From the NCBI RefSeq assembly GCF_015062915.1, contig NZ_SUTJ01000002.1, positions 127,315 through 191,314 of the forward strand: a stretch of 64,000 nucleotides of DNA, in the 5' to 3' direction. The notes under the pieces were generated by a model. It was not told where the DNA came from and did no database searches. It saw nothing but the letters and a program-made list of their open reading frames with translations. The DNA comes from Methanobrevibacter thaueri (lineage in GTDB: Archaea > Methanobacteriota > Methanobacteria > Methanobacteriales > Methanobacteriaceae). The position numbers were made by a program, and so were the translations under genes. Numbering within the stretch: position 1 is the first letter of the stretch; every line of letters starts with the position of its first letter. This document shows, in pieces, positions 1 through 15,000 of the stretch.

Positions 1-3000
1 GCTGTGATAATCACTGTAGCGGTTGTCTTATTGACCACATTGAATTCAGCGCTTGTTGCATTCACTGGGTTGTACTTGTCATCGCCAGTGAAGTAAGCTT
101 TAGCGGTGTATGTGCCGACAGGCAATGTCACATTCAATTGAGCAACCTTATTAACAATAGGGACTGTGTAGTTGTGTCCGCCAACTTCGATAATGACGGA
201 TCCACTTGTTACGTTGCCCATTGTCACTGTGATTGTAGCGTTCTTGCCGATGACAACATCAACATCAGGAACGGCAACACTATCGATTGTAGCATTGTGT
301 TTGATGATATCAAACTCTTTTGTTGTAGCGTTAGCATAGTACTTGTCGTTTTCAGCGATTGTAGCGGTTACAATGTAGTGTCCGGCAGGCAATTCTGCAG
401 TATTTACATTGACCATGCCGTCAACAACAGCATATTCCTTGCCGTTGATTGTTACAACAGCAGCAGTATTATTTGTAATTGTAATTTTGAAGTCTGATTC
501 AATCTCATATACTGCACCAACATCAATGGCCACAGTGGAGTTATGCTTAATCACTGTGAATGCTGTGGAGTTAGCAGCAGCAGTGTAGTAATCGTTTTCA
601 GCAACCTCAGCAGTAATAGTGTAGTTGCCAGCAACAGTGCCGTTGAAACTGTATACACCGTTAACAGGAGTGATTTCAACACCATTCACCTTAACAACCA
701 ATGTAGCATTACTGTTGGTAGTGACAGTAAATGTCAAGTTATTGTCGATTTCAATGATGCTGTCTGCTGTAATGATTACAGTGGCTACTGTCTTGTTGAC
801 TACATGGAATGCGTCACTTTGAGCACTGGTGTCATTGTATTTGTCATCACCTGGGTAGTATACTTTAGCAGTATAGTCACCGACAGGCAATGTAACTGTT
901 AAAGTTGCCACGCCGTCTTTAATCGGTACAGTGTAGTTCAATCCATTGACTTCTATTAAAACGCTGCCTGTTTCAGCATTTGCCATTGTAACTGTGATAG
1001 TGGTATTGTGACCATCGACTGCAGTTACAGGAGTTACAACAACACTTTCGATTTCACTTGCATGTTTGTAAACAGTGAATGCTGTGGAGTTAGAAGCAGC
1101 AGTGTAGTAATCGTTTTCAGCAACCTCAGCAGTTATAGTGTAGTTTCCTGCAACAGTGCCGTTGAAGCTGTATACTCCGTCAACAGGAGTGATTTCAACA
1201 CCATTCACTTTAACAACTAATGTAGCATTGCTGTTTGTTGTGACTGTGAATGTAATGTTATTGTCAATCTCAATACTAGCGTCAGCAGTGATATTTACCC
1301 AAGCGACGGTCTTGTCAACCACATGGAAGACATTGCTTGCGTTATTGGATGCATTGTAGTAGTCATCACCTGTGTAGTATGCCTTAGCAGTGTAGTCACC
1401 GGCAGGCAGGGCCACATTCAATTGAGCGACATGATCTTTTATTGCAACAGTGTAGTTGACTCCGTTCACTTCTATGATTACACTACCTGTTTCATTGTTT
1501 GCCATAGTGACTGTTATTGTAGTGTTTTTGCCTACAACAACGCTTTCAGGAGCTGCAACAACTGTCATGTCTGATGCCTTTTTGACAATGTTGAATGTTT
1601 TTGAAGTTGCATTTGCAAAGTACTTGTCATTTTCAGCCACGCTAGCAGATACTATGTATTCACCAGCAGGCAATTTGCTTGTATCAATTATGATATTTCC
1701 ATTTGTATCAATTAAGTATGATTTACCGTTAATTGTTACATTAACAGCAGTATTGTTTTCAATTGTAATATTGAATATGTCTCCAACGTAATATTGTGGA
1801 CCTACAGTGATATTTACGCTTGAGGCACGTTTTTTAATGTTGAATGAAACAGTTGAGCTGTTTCCATAATATTTGTCATTCTCATATACTGTAGCTGTAA
1901 CAGTGTATTCACCAGCAGGAAGAGCAGTTGTGTCAACAACAACCTTGCCGTCTGCAACAGAGTATTCTTTACCGTTGATTGTTACAACAACAGATGTATT
2001 ATTAGTAATAGTTATATCGAATTCGTCACCTACAAAGTGTCCTGGAACCTCATCGATGCTTACTGTTGAGTTGTGCTTGATTACAGTTACGACAGTTGAG
2101 TTGAATCCTTCATAGTAGTCATCTGTTTCAGCAGATCTTGCAATGATTGTAGCGGTTCCTGCAACAGTGACATTGTAAGTGTACTTGCCGTCTTTAAGCT
2201 CAACAGTCACTCCGTTTACAGTCACGTTCACCGGAGTTGAGTTGGTTACTGTGAAAGTAATGTTATTGTCAACTTCAATGACTTCAGGAGCGTCAATTAT
2301 GATTGTAGGCATTTTCTTATCAGCGACAGTGAATTCTTCGCTTGTTGTGTTTGCTGGGTTGTACTTGTCATCGCCAAGGTAGTATGCATTAGCTGTGTAT
2401 GTGCCGACAGGCAGGGTAACGTTCAATACAGCGACATTATCAGTGATTGCAACAGTGTAATTGTGTCCGCCCACTTCAATGATAATTGAACCTGTGGTTA
2501 CGTTGCCCATTGTCACTGTAATTGTTGCGTTCTTGCCAACACCGACGTTTACGCTTGGCACTTCAATGCTTGTGATTGTAGCATTGTGTTTGATGATGTC
2601 AAACTCTTTAGTTGTGCTGTTTGCATAGTACTTATCGTTTTCGGCAATTGTAGCGGTTACAATGTAGTGACCTGCAGCCAATTCAGTAGTGTCAATTACG
2701 ACCTTACCGTCTGCGACTGAGTACTCTTTACCATTGATTGTTACAACAGCTGCAGTATTATTTGTAATAATTATATTAAAGTCAGATTCGATTTCATAAA
2801 CTGCACCAACATCAATAGCCACAGTGGAATTATGCTTGATTACAGTGAATACTGTGGAGTTAGTTGCAGCAGTGTAGTAATCATTTTCGCCAACCTCAGC
2901 AGTTATTGTGTAATTACCTGCAACGGTTCCGTTAAAGCTGTATACACCGTTAACAGGAGTGATTTCAACACCATTCACTTTAACGACTAATGTAGCATTA

Positions 3001-6000
3001 CTGTTAGTAGTGACAGTAAATGTCAAGTTATTGTCAATTTCAATAATCTTATCAGCAGTGATATTTACCCAAGCAACAGTCTTGTTAACAACACTAAATT
3101 CAGTGCTTGTCGCATTAACTGGGTTGTACTTGTCATCACCAAGGAAGTATGCCTTAGCAGTGTAATCACCAACAGGCAAGGTCACATTCAATTGAGCAAC
3201 CTTATCAACAATAGGTACTGTGTAATTGTGTCCACCAACTTCAATAATAACTGATCCAGTGGTTACATTACCCATTGTCACTGTAATTGTAGCGTTCTTG
3301 CCAACAACAACATCAACACCAGGAACAACAACACTATCAATTGTAGCATTGTGTTTAATGATGTCAAACTCTTTAGTTGTGCTGTTTGCATAGTATTTAT
3401 CATTCTCAGCGATTGTAGCAGTTACAATGTAGTGACCTGCAGGCAATTCTGCAGTGTTTACATTGACTTTGCCGTCAACAACAGGATACTCTTTACCGTT
3501 GATTGTTACAACAACAGCAGTATTGTTTGTAATAATTATATCAAAGTTAGATTCGATCTCATAAACTTCTCCAACAGTTATTGAAACAGTAGAGTTATGC
3601 TTAATTACTGTAAACATTGTTGAATTTGAAGCTTGAGTGTAGTAATCGTTTTCAGCAACCTCCGCAGTAATAGTGTAGTTACCAGCAACAGTACCATTGA
3701 AGCTGTATACACCGTTAACAGGAGTTACAACAACGCCATTCACTTTAACGACTAATGTAGCATTACTGTTAGTAGTGACAGTGAATGTCAAGTTATTGTC
3801 AATTTCAATAATCTTATCAGCAGTGATATTTACCCAAGCAACAGTCTTATTGACAACACTGAACTCAGCGCTTGTTGCATTAACTGGGTTGTACTTGTCA
3901 TCACCTAAGTAGTAAGCTTTAGCAGTGTAATCGCCAACAGGCAAGGTTACATTCAATTTAGCCACTTTATCAGTGATTGCAACAGTGTAATTGTGTCCAC
4001 CAACCTCAATGATAACTGATCCAGTGGTTACATTACCCATTGTCACTGTGATTGTAGCGTTCTTGCCAACAACAACGTCAACACCAGGAACAACAACGCT
4101 TTCAATAGTAGCATTGTGTTTTACAATATCAAACTCTTTAGTTGTGCTGTTAGCATAATACTTATCATTCTCAGTGATTGTAGCGGTTACAATGTAATGT
4201 CCTGCAGCCAATTCAGTAGTGTCAATTACGACCTTACCGTCAGCAACAGGGTATTCTTTACCGTTGATTGTTACAACAGCAGCAGTATTGTTTGTAATAA
4301 TTATATTAAAGTCAGATTCAATCTCATAAACTGCACCAACATCAATAGCCACAGTTGAATTGTGCTTGATTACAGTGAATACTGTGGAGTTGGTTGCAGC
4401 AGTGTAGTAATCGTTTTCAGCAACCTCAGCAGTGATTGTGTAATTGCCAGCAACGGTTCCGTTGAAGCTGTATACACCAGCAACAGGAGTGATTTCAACA
4501 CCATTCACCTTAACAACCAAAGTAGCATTACTGTTTGTTGTGACAGTGAATGTCAAGTTGTTATCAATCTCAATAACGCTAGCAGCAGTGATATTTACCC
4601 ATGCAACAGTCTTGTTGACCACATGGAATACATCGCTTACTGCGTTTGTAGCATTGTATTTGTCATCACCAGGATAGTATACTTTAGCGGTGTAGTCACC
4701 GACAGGTAATGTCACATTCAATACAGCAACACCATTATTTAAAGCTACAGTGTAGTTATATCCGTTGACTTCAATCATGACGTTTCCTGTTTCATTGTTA
4801 GCCATGGTCACAGTGATTGTGCTGTTTTTGCCAACAACGACATTAGGGGTTACAGCCACGCTTTCAATTTCACTGGCATGTTTATATACTGTGAATTCTG
4901 TTGCATTTGAAGCTTGAGTGTAGTAATCGTTTTCAGCAACCTCAGCAGTGATTGTGTAATTACCAGCAACAGTGCCGTTGAAACTGTATACTCCGTCAAC
5001 AGGAGTGATTTCAACACCATTCACTTTAACAACCAATGTAGCATTACTGTTGGTAGTGACAGTGAAAGTCAAGTTATTGTCGATTTCAACACTGGTTGGG
5101 GCAGTTATGTTTACCCAAGCGACAGTCTTAGCGACAACATGGAAAGCGTTGCTTGTGTTGGTTGATGCATTGTACTTGTCATCACCAAGGAAGTAAGCTT
5201 TAGCTGTGTAGTCACCAACAGGCAGGGTCACATTCAATACTGCAACGCCATTGTTTAGAGCAACAGTGTAGTTGATTCCGTTCACTTCAATGATCACGTT
5301 TCCGGAAGTCACATTGACTGATGTCACTGTGATTGTTGTGTTCTTGCCCACAACGACGCTTTCAGGAGTTGCAACAACTACTAAATCTGAACTGTCTTTA
5401 AAGATACGTAATGAAGTTGAGTTGACGTTTGAAGTGTAGTTTTGATTGCCTTCGTAGACCACCACAACTTTATGGTTTCCACTAGTCAGATTAGTCACAT
5501 TCAATATTACACTATGGTTAGTGAGTGTTCTTTCAAACATTTGGTCGTCAACATAGATTGTTACGTTTCCAGTTGCATTTCCAGATACTGTAATGTTGAT
5601 TGTAGCGTTCTCACCGACTTTTGCATTGGTTGCATTTATAATTATAGTTGGAGTCACTTGATCAATTACAAACTTGTCACTTGCTGTCTTGTTGGTGTAG
5701 TTTTCATCACCAGGGTAGTATGCATTTACCTCATGCAATCCGGCGGAAAGGTTGTTTAATGTTAATTCTCCCACACCATTGGTCAGTTTGACTGTGTAGT
5801 TGACTCCATCGATTTCCAAGGTTACATTTTCTTTTGCATTTTCAGGCAATGTCACAGTGATTATTGTATCCTCACCGTACTCGTGCGCTTCAATATCTAT
5901 GTCAATTGTCCAGTCATCAGTTGGAAGAACATGGAATATTGTTCCGTTGTTGTCTTTTGAAGCGTATTTTTCATTACCGTTATAAGTTACGTTAACTTCA

Positions 6001-9000
6001 TGTTGGCCAGCCTCTAATCCTGCAATATCAGTTAATGTTGCAATTCCATCAGTAATATTAACTGTTCCCCTGTTGACGCCGTCAATGTATATTGTCACGT
6101 TTCCGGTAGCGTCACTTGGCAATATTACAGTCACGGTTGCATTTTCACCGTAAGTGATATTATCTGCTAGCACTCTCATTTCATAATCGTCAGTTGGACC
6201 TACTGTGAATGTTACATCAGTTGAGCTTCTGTTGAAGTAGTCATCACCGAAGTATTCAATGGTTCCTGTGTATGTGCCGTTAGTTAAATCATAGATGTCA
6301 AAGTGAGCAGTGCCATTTTCATCAAGTTCAACAAGGTATTTTTTACCGTTGCTGAGAGTCAATTTAACAAATCCTGACGCATTGATTTTTGTATTATTTT
6401 CAAGCACTTGAATGGCAATGTCTTCCACATCTCCAACTTTGATTGGAGTGTCAGGAGTCGCATTGATACTTGTGTTCCATTTGCTTACAGTGAAATAAGT
6501 GTAGTTGATTGCATGCTCATAGAAATCATTTGAAGTAATAATTGCACTTGCATAATATTCACCAGGCCCTAAATCGGTTATGTTGAATGTTGCAGTGTAA
6601 TTTTCACCGTTTTTAGTCAATTGAAGATATTTTTCACGTTTTCCTGCGTAATTAACAAGCACCGGAGTACTGTTTGAATTGGTTGTAACTGTCACTGTAG
6701 CGTTTTGTCCATATAAGACATTATTAATACTTATGATTAACCATGTGTCACGAAGTGTGACTGCAAATTCAGTTTGGTTTTCAGCGCCAAGGTGAACAAT
6801 ATCACCATCATAGACTGCAGTTACAAAGTGGTTGTTAGCAGTTAAGTTATCAAGTGTTAAGACCGCCCATGCTTTAGTCCATCTGTCTTCATTGACAGTT
6901 ATGTTAGCGTAATATTCATGACTTCCAATTATGAATCTGACAGTTTGGTCTTGAATTGTGTAGTTGGACCTTACTAGAGGCTCTAGTGTAGCATTGATTA
7001 CAACTCTTCCCTGAATGGATGTGTCTGCTGTTAATTCAGTTATTGTCACTGGCATTTTAACGTTCAAACCACCTGGAAGTACAGTATTTTGAGCCAATCC
7101 ATTGTCAAGACCATAGAGCAAGAATGATCCTTGATAGTACAGGTTAGGGAAATCAATCTTGTTATATGGCATGATGTAGTGTTCATCAGGGTAAACATTG
7201 TTGTAAGTGTCCAATGACCTTACGGATATGATTGTGTTTTTGTTATCATCAAATATGTGAGCCCAGAAGGTGTATGAATTGTTCCATGTTTCGTTCCAGG
7301 TCTTGTTGTCCAATATTTCAGTTGTGGTTGGAGTCATTATTGTTCCATTGTTGAATATCACATAGTCAAAGTTGTTGCCGTCAAGGTATAATGTACCGTC
7401 GTTCCATACTGAATAGTCAACTTTTCTAGCTCCAGCATCAGTGTTGTCTTCCAAGTAATAAATATCCTTATTAGGATGGGTGCTAGTAATGTTGTTTTCA
7501 GTCAAGTGAACTTCAGCATCTTTTGAAACAACAATTGTATTACCATCATTTGCAAATGTTGAATTGTAAACAGTTGAGTTTCCTGAATTGAAATATAATG
7601 CGGAAGCATTGTCAGCATTTGACCCGGAACGAGCGAATGCAGTGCTGTTGATTGTCACATTACCATCTATGTAAATTGCTCCTCCAACACCTAAACCGGA
7701 TTGTGAGTCTGAAACGTGTGAGTTTTTAACAACAGTAGAATTGACGTTTTCAAAGTAGATTGAACCACCGTTATTACCCGCATAGGAATCATTGAATGTT
7801 GAATCCTCAATTGTTACATTATTTGAATTTGTCCATGATATTGCACCACCCTCTACAAATCCTTTGCTGTGGGAAGTGAAAATGTTGGATACGACTGAAT
7901 CATTACAGTTCACTGCGGATATTGCACCACCGGACAAGATTGCCTGGTTAGATGTGAAATTGGAATCTGCAATTCTAAAGTTGACTGAATCAGCCCAATA
8001 GACTGCTCCACCGTCACCATATGAAGTGCCGCTAGGATCAGTGTATCCTGAAGCAGTGTTATAATTAAAGTTACAGTTTGTAATGTTCGCATTGACGGAA
8101 TCCATTCCCGCTAAGGCACCACCGTGTCCGAAAGCAGAATTGGATGTGAAGTTAACGGTGTCAATGGTTACATTGTCCCCGTGTAAGAGGATGGCTCCAC
8201 CGTCACCTAATGATTTACATAATGTGAATGAAGCATTGGAAATAGTGAAGTTGTCTGATTCAATACCCACATATACGGCACCACCGTTTGGAGCAACACA
8301 GTTAGTGAAGTTTGCATTTTCAATTGTACCATTGTTACCTAACCAGTCGATAGCTCCACCACGACCTCCAATTGTGGAAGTGATGAAATCGTTGGTAAAG
8401 ACTGAATCATATACCTTACAGTCAGCACTGTCTGAATTTGCAAAGATTGCTCCACCGCTAAAGTCAGCAGTGTTGTTTTCGAAAGTGTAATTTCTGATTG
8501 TGATATTGTCAACACCTAGCCATGCAATGGCTCCTCCGGAAATGTCTGCATGGTTCTTGATGAATGTGTTGTTTAATCCCACTCCACCGGTAGCTCCTTC
8601 TTCACGGCATAATGCTCCACCATATTCATTAGCGATGTTGTTTGTGAATACTGAGTTGGTCAATGCCATTTCAGTAGCGTTACAGTCAATCGCACCACCA
8701 TGTTTTGAAGCAGTGTTGCTGTCAAAGCGAATGTTTGAAATGTTACTGTTTGTTGAAATTCCGTTCAAGTAGATTGCACCACCGTATTCAGCGGAGTTGC
8801 CTGTGAAGTTGGTGTCAATGATTTCACCTGCGGATGCTCTCCAGTCGATTGCACCACCGTGGCTGCCTGCATCGTTGTCTTCGAAGACAGAATCGTGGAT
8901 AGTGTTGGAGGTACCTTCTCCTCCAATGTAAACAGCTCCACCATTGTTACCTGCAGTGTTTTCATAGAATTCTGTTTCATTAATGTTTACGCCTGATGCA

Positions 9001-12000
9001 AATAAGTTAATGGCACCACCGTCTTGGGTAGCTCCGTTGCCTGTGAAGAGGTCATTTGTGATGTTTGTATTACCTGAATCACTTTCTACAAATATTGCAC
9101 CACCGTTAGCTGCATGGTTGTCTGTGAAGTTTGAATTTTCGATAGCAATGTTATCGGCAACAATGTCAATTGCACCACCCAATTCATTAGCGGCGTTTCC
9201 TGTGAAAACTGAATTGTTGATGAGTGAATTGTCACTGCCATCTGCTATGTAAATTGCTCCACCGTTTACATCAGCTGTGTTGTCTATAAATTTATAATCG
9301 TTGATTTGTACACCATACACTCCCATCCAAGCAGAACCTCCACCGGAAATGCCAGCGTGGTTTGATCTGAATGTATTGTTACTACCTGTACCGTTTGTAG
9401 CATTGGATTCTCTGCATAATGCTCCACCGTATTCACCCGCATTGTTGAATTCGAATAGAACATTGTTCAATGCCATGTTGGATGAGTTGCAGTCAATAGC
9501 TCCTCCGTTTTTGGCAGCGTTATTGTATCTGAATATTACATTTGTAAGGTTACTGTTGCTTGAAACACCGTTGAGGAAGATTGCACCTCCGTATTGAGCA
9601 GTGTTTGAAGTGAAGTTTGAATCCTCTATTTCACCAGCATAAGCTTTCCAGAATATTGCACCACCGTATCCTGTTGCATTGTTTCCTACAAATGAGGAGG
9701 AGTAAACATTATTGTTTGTACCTACACCTCCGACATACAATGCACTACCGTTTACAGCAATGTTGTCATAGAACTTTGAGTTTGTTACATTTACTGCGGA
9801 TGCACGTAAATCAATAGCTCCACCACGTTCTTTAGCAACGTTATTTCTCCATATTGCACCATCTATGTCTGCGTTACCTGAACTAGCACCTATGTATACT
9901 CCTCCACCGATTCTAGCACGGTTTCCTGTGAAGTTTGAGTTAGTTATTGTTGCATTAGCTCCGAAAATGGTCATTGCTCCACCAGTGCCTAAAACTGCGT
10001 CGAGTTGTTCAGTATTATTATAATAGAATATGGTTAAAGTAGGTAATACATCTGCAGTTGTAGCTTTAGAAGGATCAGGAGTATAGTCAGTAAGATAAGT
10101 CATTTCTGTGCCATCCCAAGCAATCCAAGTGAATGATTCACCACCATACCATCCTTCTGTTTTTTCGGTCACGTAGTTATCTTCAAATGTACAGTCATTG
10201 ACAGAACAGTTGTGGCTGTCTACACTTGCGTAAATAGCTCCACCTGCAACATCAGCAGAGTTGTTGATGAATGTGTAATTGGTGATTGTAATACCGAAAG
10301 ATCCCATCCATCCTAAAGCTGCACCGGCAACAATAGCATGGTTATTTTTGAAAACGTTATTTATACCTGCACCTGTTTTTGCATTGGTTTCCCTACATAA
10401 TGCGGCACCGAATTGTGCAACATTGCCGTCGAATAATGTGCCTTCAATGTACATCATGGATGCATTACAGTCAATCGCACCACCATTATATTTAGCCTGG
10501 TTGCGCTCGAATGTACAGTTTATAATATTACTTGCATTTGATTTACCTCCAAAGTATACTCCACCACCATAATCAGCGCAGTTATCGGTAAATCTGGTAT
10601 CGACAATGGTACCTGAAGAAGCAAACCAATCAATAGCTCCACCAATACCATTCATCGCATTTTCATCACCTATAGCCTTATTTCCTTCAAATACTGATGA
10701 ATATACATAATTATCAGTACCTTCACCGCCGACATATACTGCTCCACCGTCTTTAGCAATATTATCATAGAAATTGGATCCGTTAATAGTAACGGCAGAT
10801 GCTACAATACTGATTGCACCACCGGTAATCAATGCAACATTTTCAGAGAAAGTGGATCCGGTAACATTGATATAGCCTGAACCTTCTCCTACATAAATTG
10901 CACCACCGTCATATGCACTGTTGTTAATGAAAACGGAATTAGTGACTGTACCTTTTTCTGAATACCATTCAATAGCACCACCATGACCGTCAGTTTCGTT
11001 ATCAACTGCATTGTTGGCAAAAATACAATTCAATATTTCACAGTTCAGACTGCCTTCACCAACATAAATTGCTCCTCCACTGTAACCTACATGGTTGTTA
11101 TAGAATTTATAATCGTCAATGGAGATGTGTGTTGCATTTATCCATGCAATTCCCGCACCTGCATATTCAGCATTGTTATCAATGAAGGTATTGTTTACAC
11201 CACGACCGTTAGTGGAATTGATTTCCCTACATAAAGCTCCACCGATATATGCAGAGTTATCCCTAAAGGTATTGTTATATAATTCCATTTTAGAAGCATT
11301 ACAGTCAATAGCACCACCATGGGTGACTGCAGTGTTTTCTTCAAATACGGTATTTATAATTTGACAATCTGGAGCGGAAGCATTGAAATAGATTGCACCA
11401 CCGAGACCTGCAGTGTTATTTTCAACGTGTGAATCAATTAATTTACCGTTTGCTCCAGCCCAGTATATGGCTCCTCCAATGTCGCCGTCATGATACAAAG
11501 GATCACCATATTCACCGCTGGCGTTACCTCCAACCAATACCACATTTTCAATGGTTACATATGGGGAGGTTATATAGAATATTCTTGAATATCCCGCTGC
11601 ATCAATAAGCCAGCCTTCACCGCGAATTGTGAATGGGCGATTGATATGTGTTAAATTAATGCATCTGTCGTCCATGTTTTCGTGTTTGCCCATGTAAAAT
11701 GGAGTGAAAGTGAAAGTCCTGTTTAAAATAATCTCGCTGTCACCACGCTCAAGAGCATCCTCGATTAATCTTTGAAGGAGTTTGAACTCACCGATTATTT
11801 CACCGTGTGCCTGTGCTGTAGTGGAATTTACCTTATACATATGAGTCAGGTCTTCGAATGAAGCAGTGATGTTATAGGTTTCATTCATTATAAGATTACT
11901 GAAAGATACATACAACATTCCGTCACGGTAGTGAGTATCATAGTTGGATGCATTTACAATTACAGAGCTGATTACTTCATGAGTGGTTGCATTGGTTAAA

Positions 12001-15000
12001 TTCACAACAAACCTGAGCCTATTAGCTCTCCAGTCTCTAGGAGCATCAAGATAAACCGCAATGAATGGGGATTCCCTGTCAGAAATGACCCTAAGGAGCA
12101 ACTTATAATCTATATTATTCTCAAATAGGGATCTGGAAATAATTTCAACATTTGTACCGTTTGTTTTAACTGTGGTTCTGCCACCATCTACTGGAATACC
12201 TATTCCATCAAAGTTATTGTAATCCCTGTAGTTATTAATTCCATTATTGGTGACATATAAGATTGCACCACCATTATAATCAGCAATGTTTTTGATGAAA
12301 GTATCATTTATTATTTTAAGACAATCCCTGTTAAAATTACTAGTGATGCCTCCATAATAAACAGCACCGCCGTTGCTCGCATGTGAATTTGTAAATGTTG
12401 AATCCTGAATTTTGGCTCCTGTTACACCCTCTGAGACATAAACAGCACCACCATCTCCATCAGCTTTGTTTGCATCGAAATTACAATTCATAATCAGTTG
12501 GGTATTTGAAACATAAATTGCCCCACCGGATACAGTAGCACTATTATTATTGAAATTACAATCATGAATATGACCAGTAGTTACACCTTTGCCTCCTGAA
12601 AATATTGCACCACCCTGAGAAGCATTGTTTCCTGTGAAATTTGAATAACCTATGTCCACAAGATAACCACCGAAAGGAACATAAATAGCACCACCATCCA
12701 TAACAGCGCTATTATCAGTGAAACTATTATTTAAAATAAATATATTTCCTACATTATTTAAATAAATAGCACCACCACTAGTTGCGGAATTACCTGAAAA
12801 ATCACTGTTAATAACTTTAGTAGGATTTTGTGTAGAAGAACCACCGTTAGGGAAAAATATGGCTCCACCCTGTTCTGCGGAGTTGTTTATAAATGTCATG
12901 CCATCAATTGTCACACTGTTTTTACTCCAATATAATCCTCCACCGTAACCTGCGGAGTTATTAATGAAAGTTAAATTAGTGTAGGTCATGTCAGCATTAC
13001 TAGAAATATATAATCCTCCACCCCTATTTGTAGCTTCACCATTGGCAAATGTGATATTATTCGCAGTAAACTTAACTTTAGTCCATATACTTCCACCTTG
13101 GCCACAACTTTGACCACCAATGATAGCTTTATTGCCATCGAAGGTAGCATTGGTTATAATAACATTGGCACTAGTTTGATAGAGAACAATTCCTCCACCA
13201 AAGTTTGCAGTATTGTTTATGAATGTGGAATTTATGATTGTGTGCACACCGTTACCAGTACCTTTAATTAAAATAGCTCCACCACCAAGGTCATTATCAT
13301 TAGTTACCCTATCACTGTAAGCAGTGTTATTTATAAATGTATTGTTGATTAAATGAATTCCTATACTTCCACCGTTTTGCAAGTATAATGCACCAGCTTC
13401 CTTTTTAGACCAGCAGTTTTGGAATACGCTGTTAGTAATAGTTAAATTGTCAGCAGGCCTTGCATACATTACTCCTCCTTGTATCCAAGTCTTAGGATTC
13501 TGCCAGTCGGTAGATGTAACATAATTGCCATCAAAAAGACATCCGTCAATGAAAATATGGGAACTTTTATCCCATAAGATAGCTCCACCATCTGCTTTGG
13601 TAGTGGACTGTACTGAATTATTGAAGAACTTGGAATCTTTTATACCACAATATTCACCATTTTGTGAGAAGTAGATAGCTCCTCCTCCTTTAGTATCGTG
13701 TCCAGGATTTGCATAAGCAGTGTTATTGTCAAAAATACAACCGGTTACATAATTGTATTTGGATCCAAGCCAGAAGAGAGCTCCACCATCAGATCTAGCA
13801 ACATTGTTTGTAAAGTTGGAACCAGTAACATTAGAATCTGTACCGGTAGAATAGTAAGCACCACCATCATGATATGAATATCCATGGTCTAATGAAGAGT
13901 TAATAACATTACAGTATTGGCCTTGCAGGTAAAGAATACCTCCTTGATATGCAGATGCATCAGTGAAATTGGAACCGTCAATAGTAGCATAATTACCAAC
14001 AATATATAATGCACCACCCTTATTATCAGTGACAAAACTGGATGTGGTTTTTGCATTGGTGCTGTTGAATGTTGAATTGATAACCTTAGCGTTTGCACCT
14101 TCAATGTAAATTGCACCACCGGCAACTGTAGCGTTGGAATCAATGATGTTTGAATTTGAGATAATGGCATCTATACCCTTAACATAAATGGATCCACCAT
14201 TTTGTCCCACATAGGTTTTGGTGGTTGTTGTGCCGTTGATTATAACATCATAACCTTGGATATAGATTGCTCCACCTTTCCTACCATTTGCATCATTTAT
14301 AGTACAGTTATCGATGAGACCGTAATTACCAAATAGATAGATTGCACCACCACCATTGGCGTACTCTTTACCGGTGTTTTGTATAGTATGAGATACGTTA
14401 CAATTGTCGAAGGATGAATCTGTTATGTTTACATGGTCACCTGTAACAAATATTGCTCCACCTGCCACTTTAGCATAGGATGAAGTGACATTTACCTTTT
14501 CAATAGTGATGTTTGAACCTGTGATTTCAAGTGTACCACCATTGGAGGTTGCAGTGCCTAAGCTTATTCCCCTATTGTTGTTACATGTAATATTATAAAT
14601 TTTACCGTTGCCACCCTTCCAGGAGATTGCTCCACCGTCATCTCCTGCAAAGTTGTTGTTGAATGTTGAGTTATTAAGTTCACAGTATTGACCGGATATT
14701 TCAAGCACTCCACCATCCTCTGTTGCGTTACAGTTTTCGAAAGTACAGTTGTCGATAGTGGTATAGTTACCGATTACTTTAATTGCACCTGCATTGTTCG
14801 GTGAATAACATCTGTTGAAGTATGAGTCTGAAATGGTAGTATTCTTACCTGTGATGAATAATGCACCTGCATCTGTCTCATTCAATTTACCCGCATTATG
14901 GAACACAGTGCCTAACTCAAATTTAGATCCTGTGATTGTTACATTATCCCCTGTAAGACAGATTGTTCCACCTTTTGATGTGGATGCGCCGGTCACTGCG

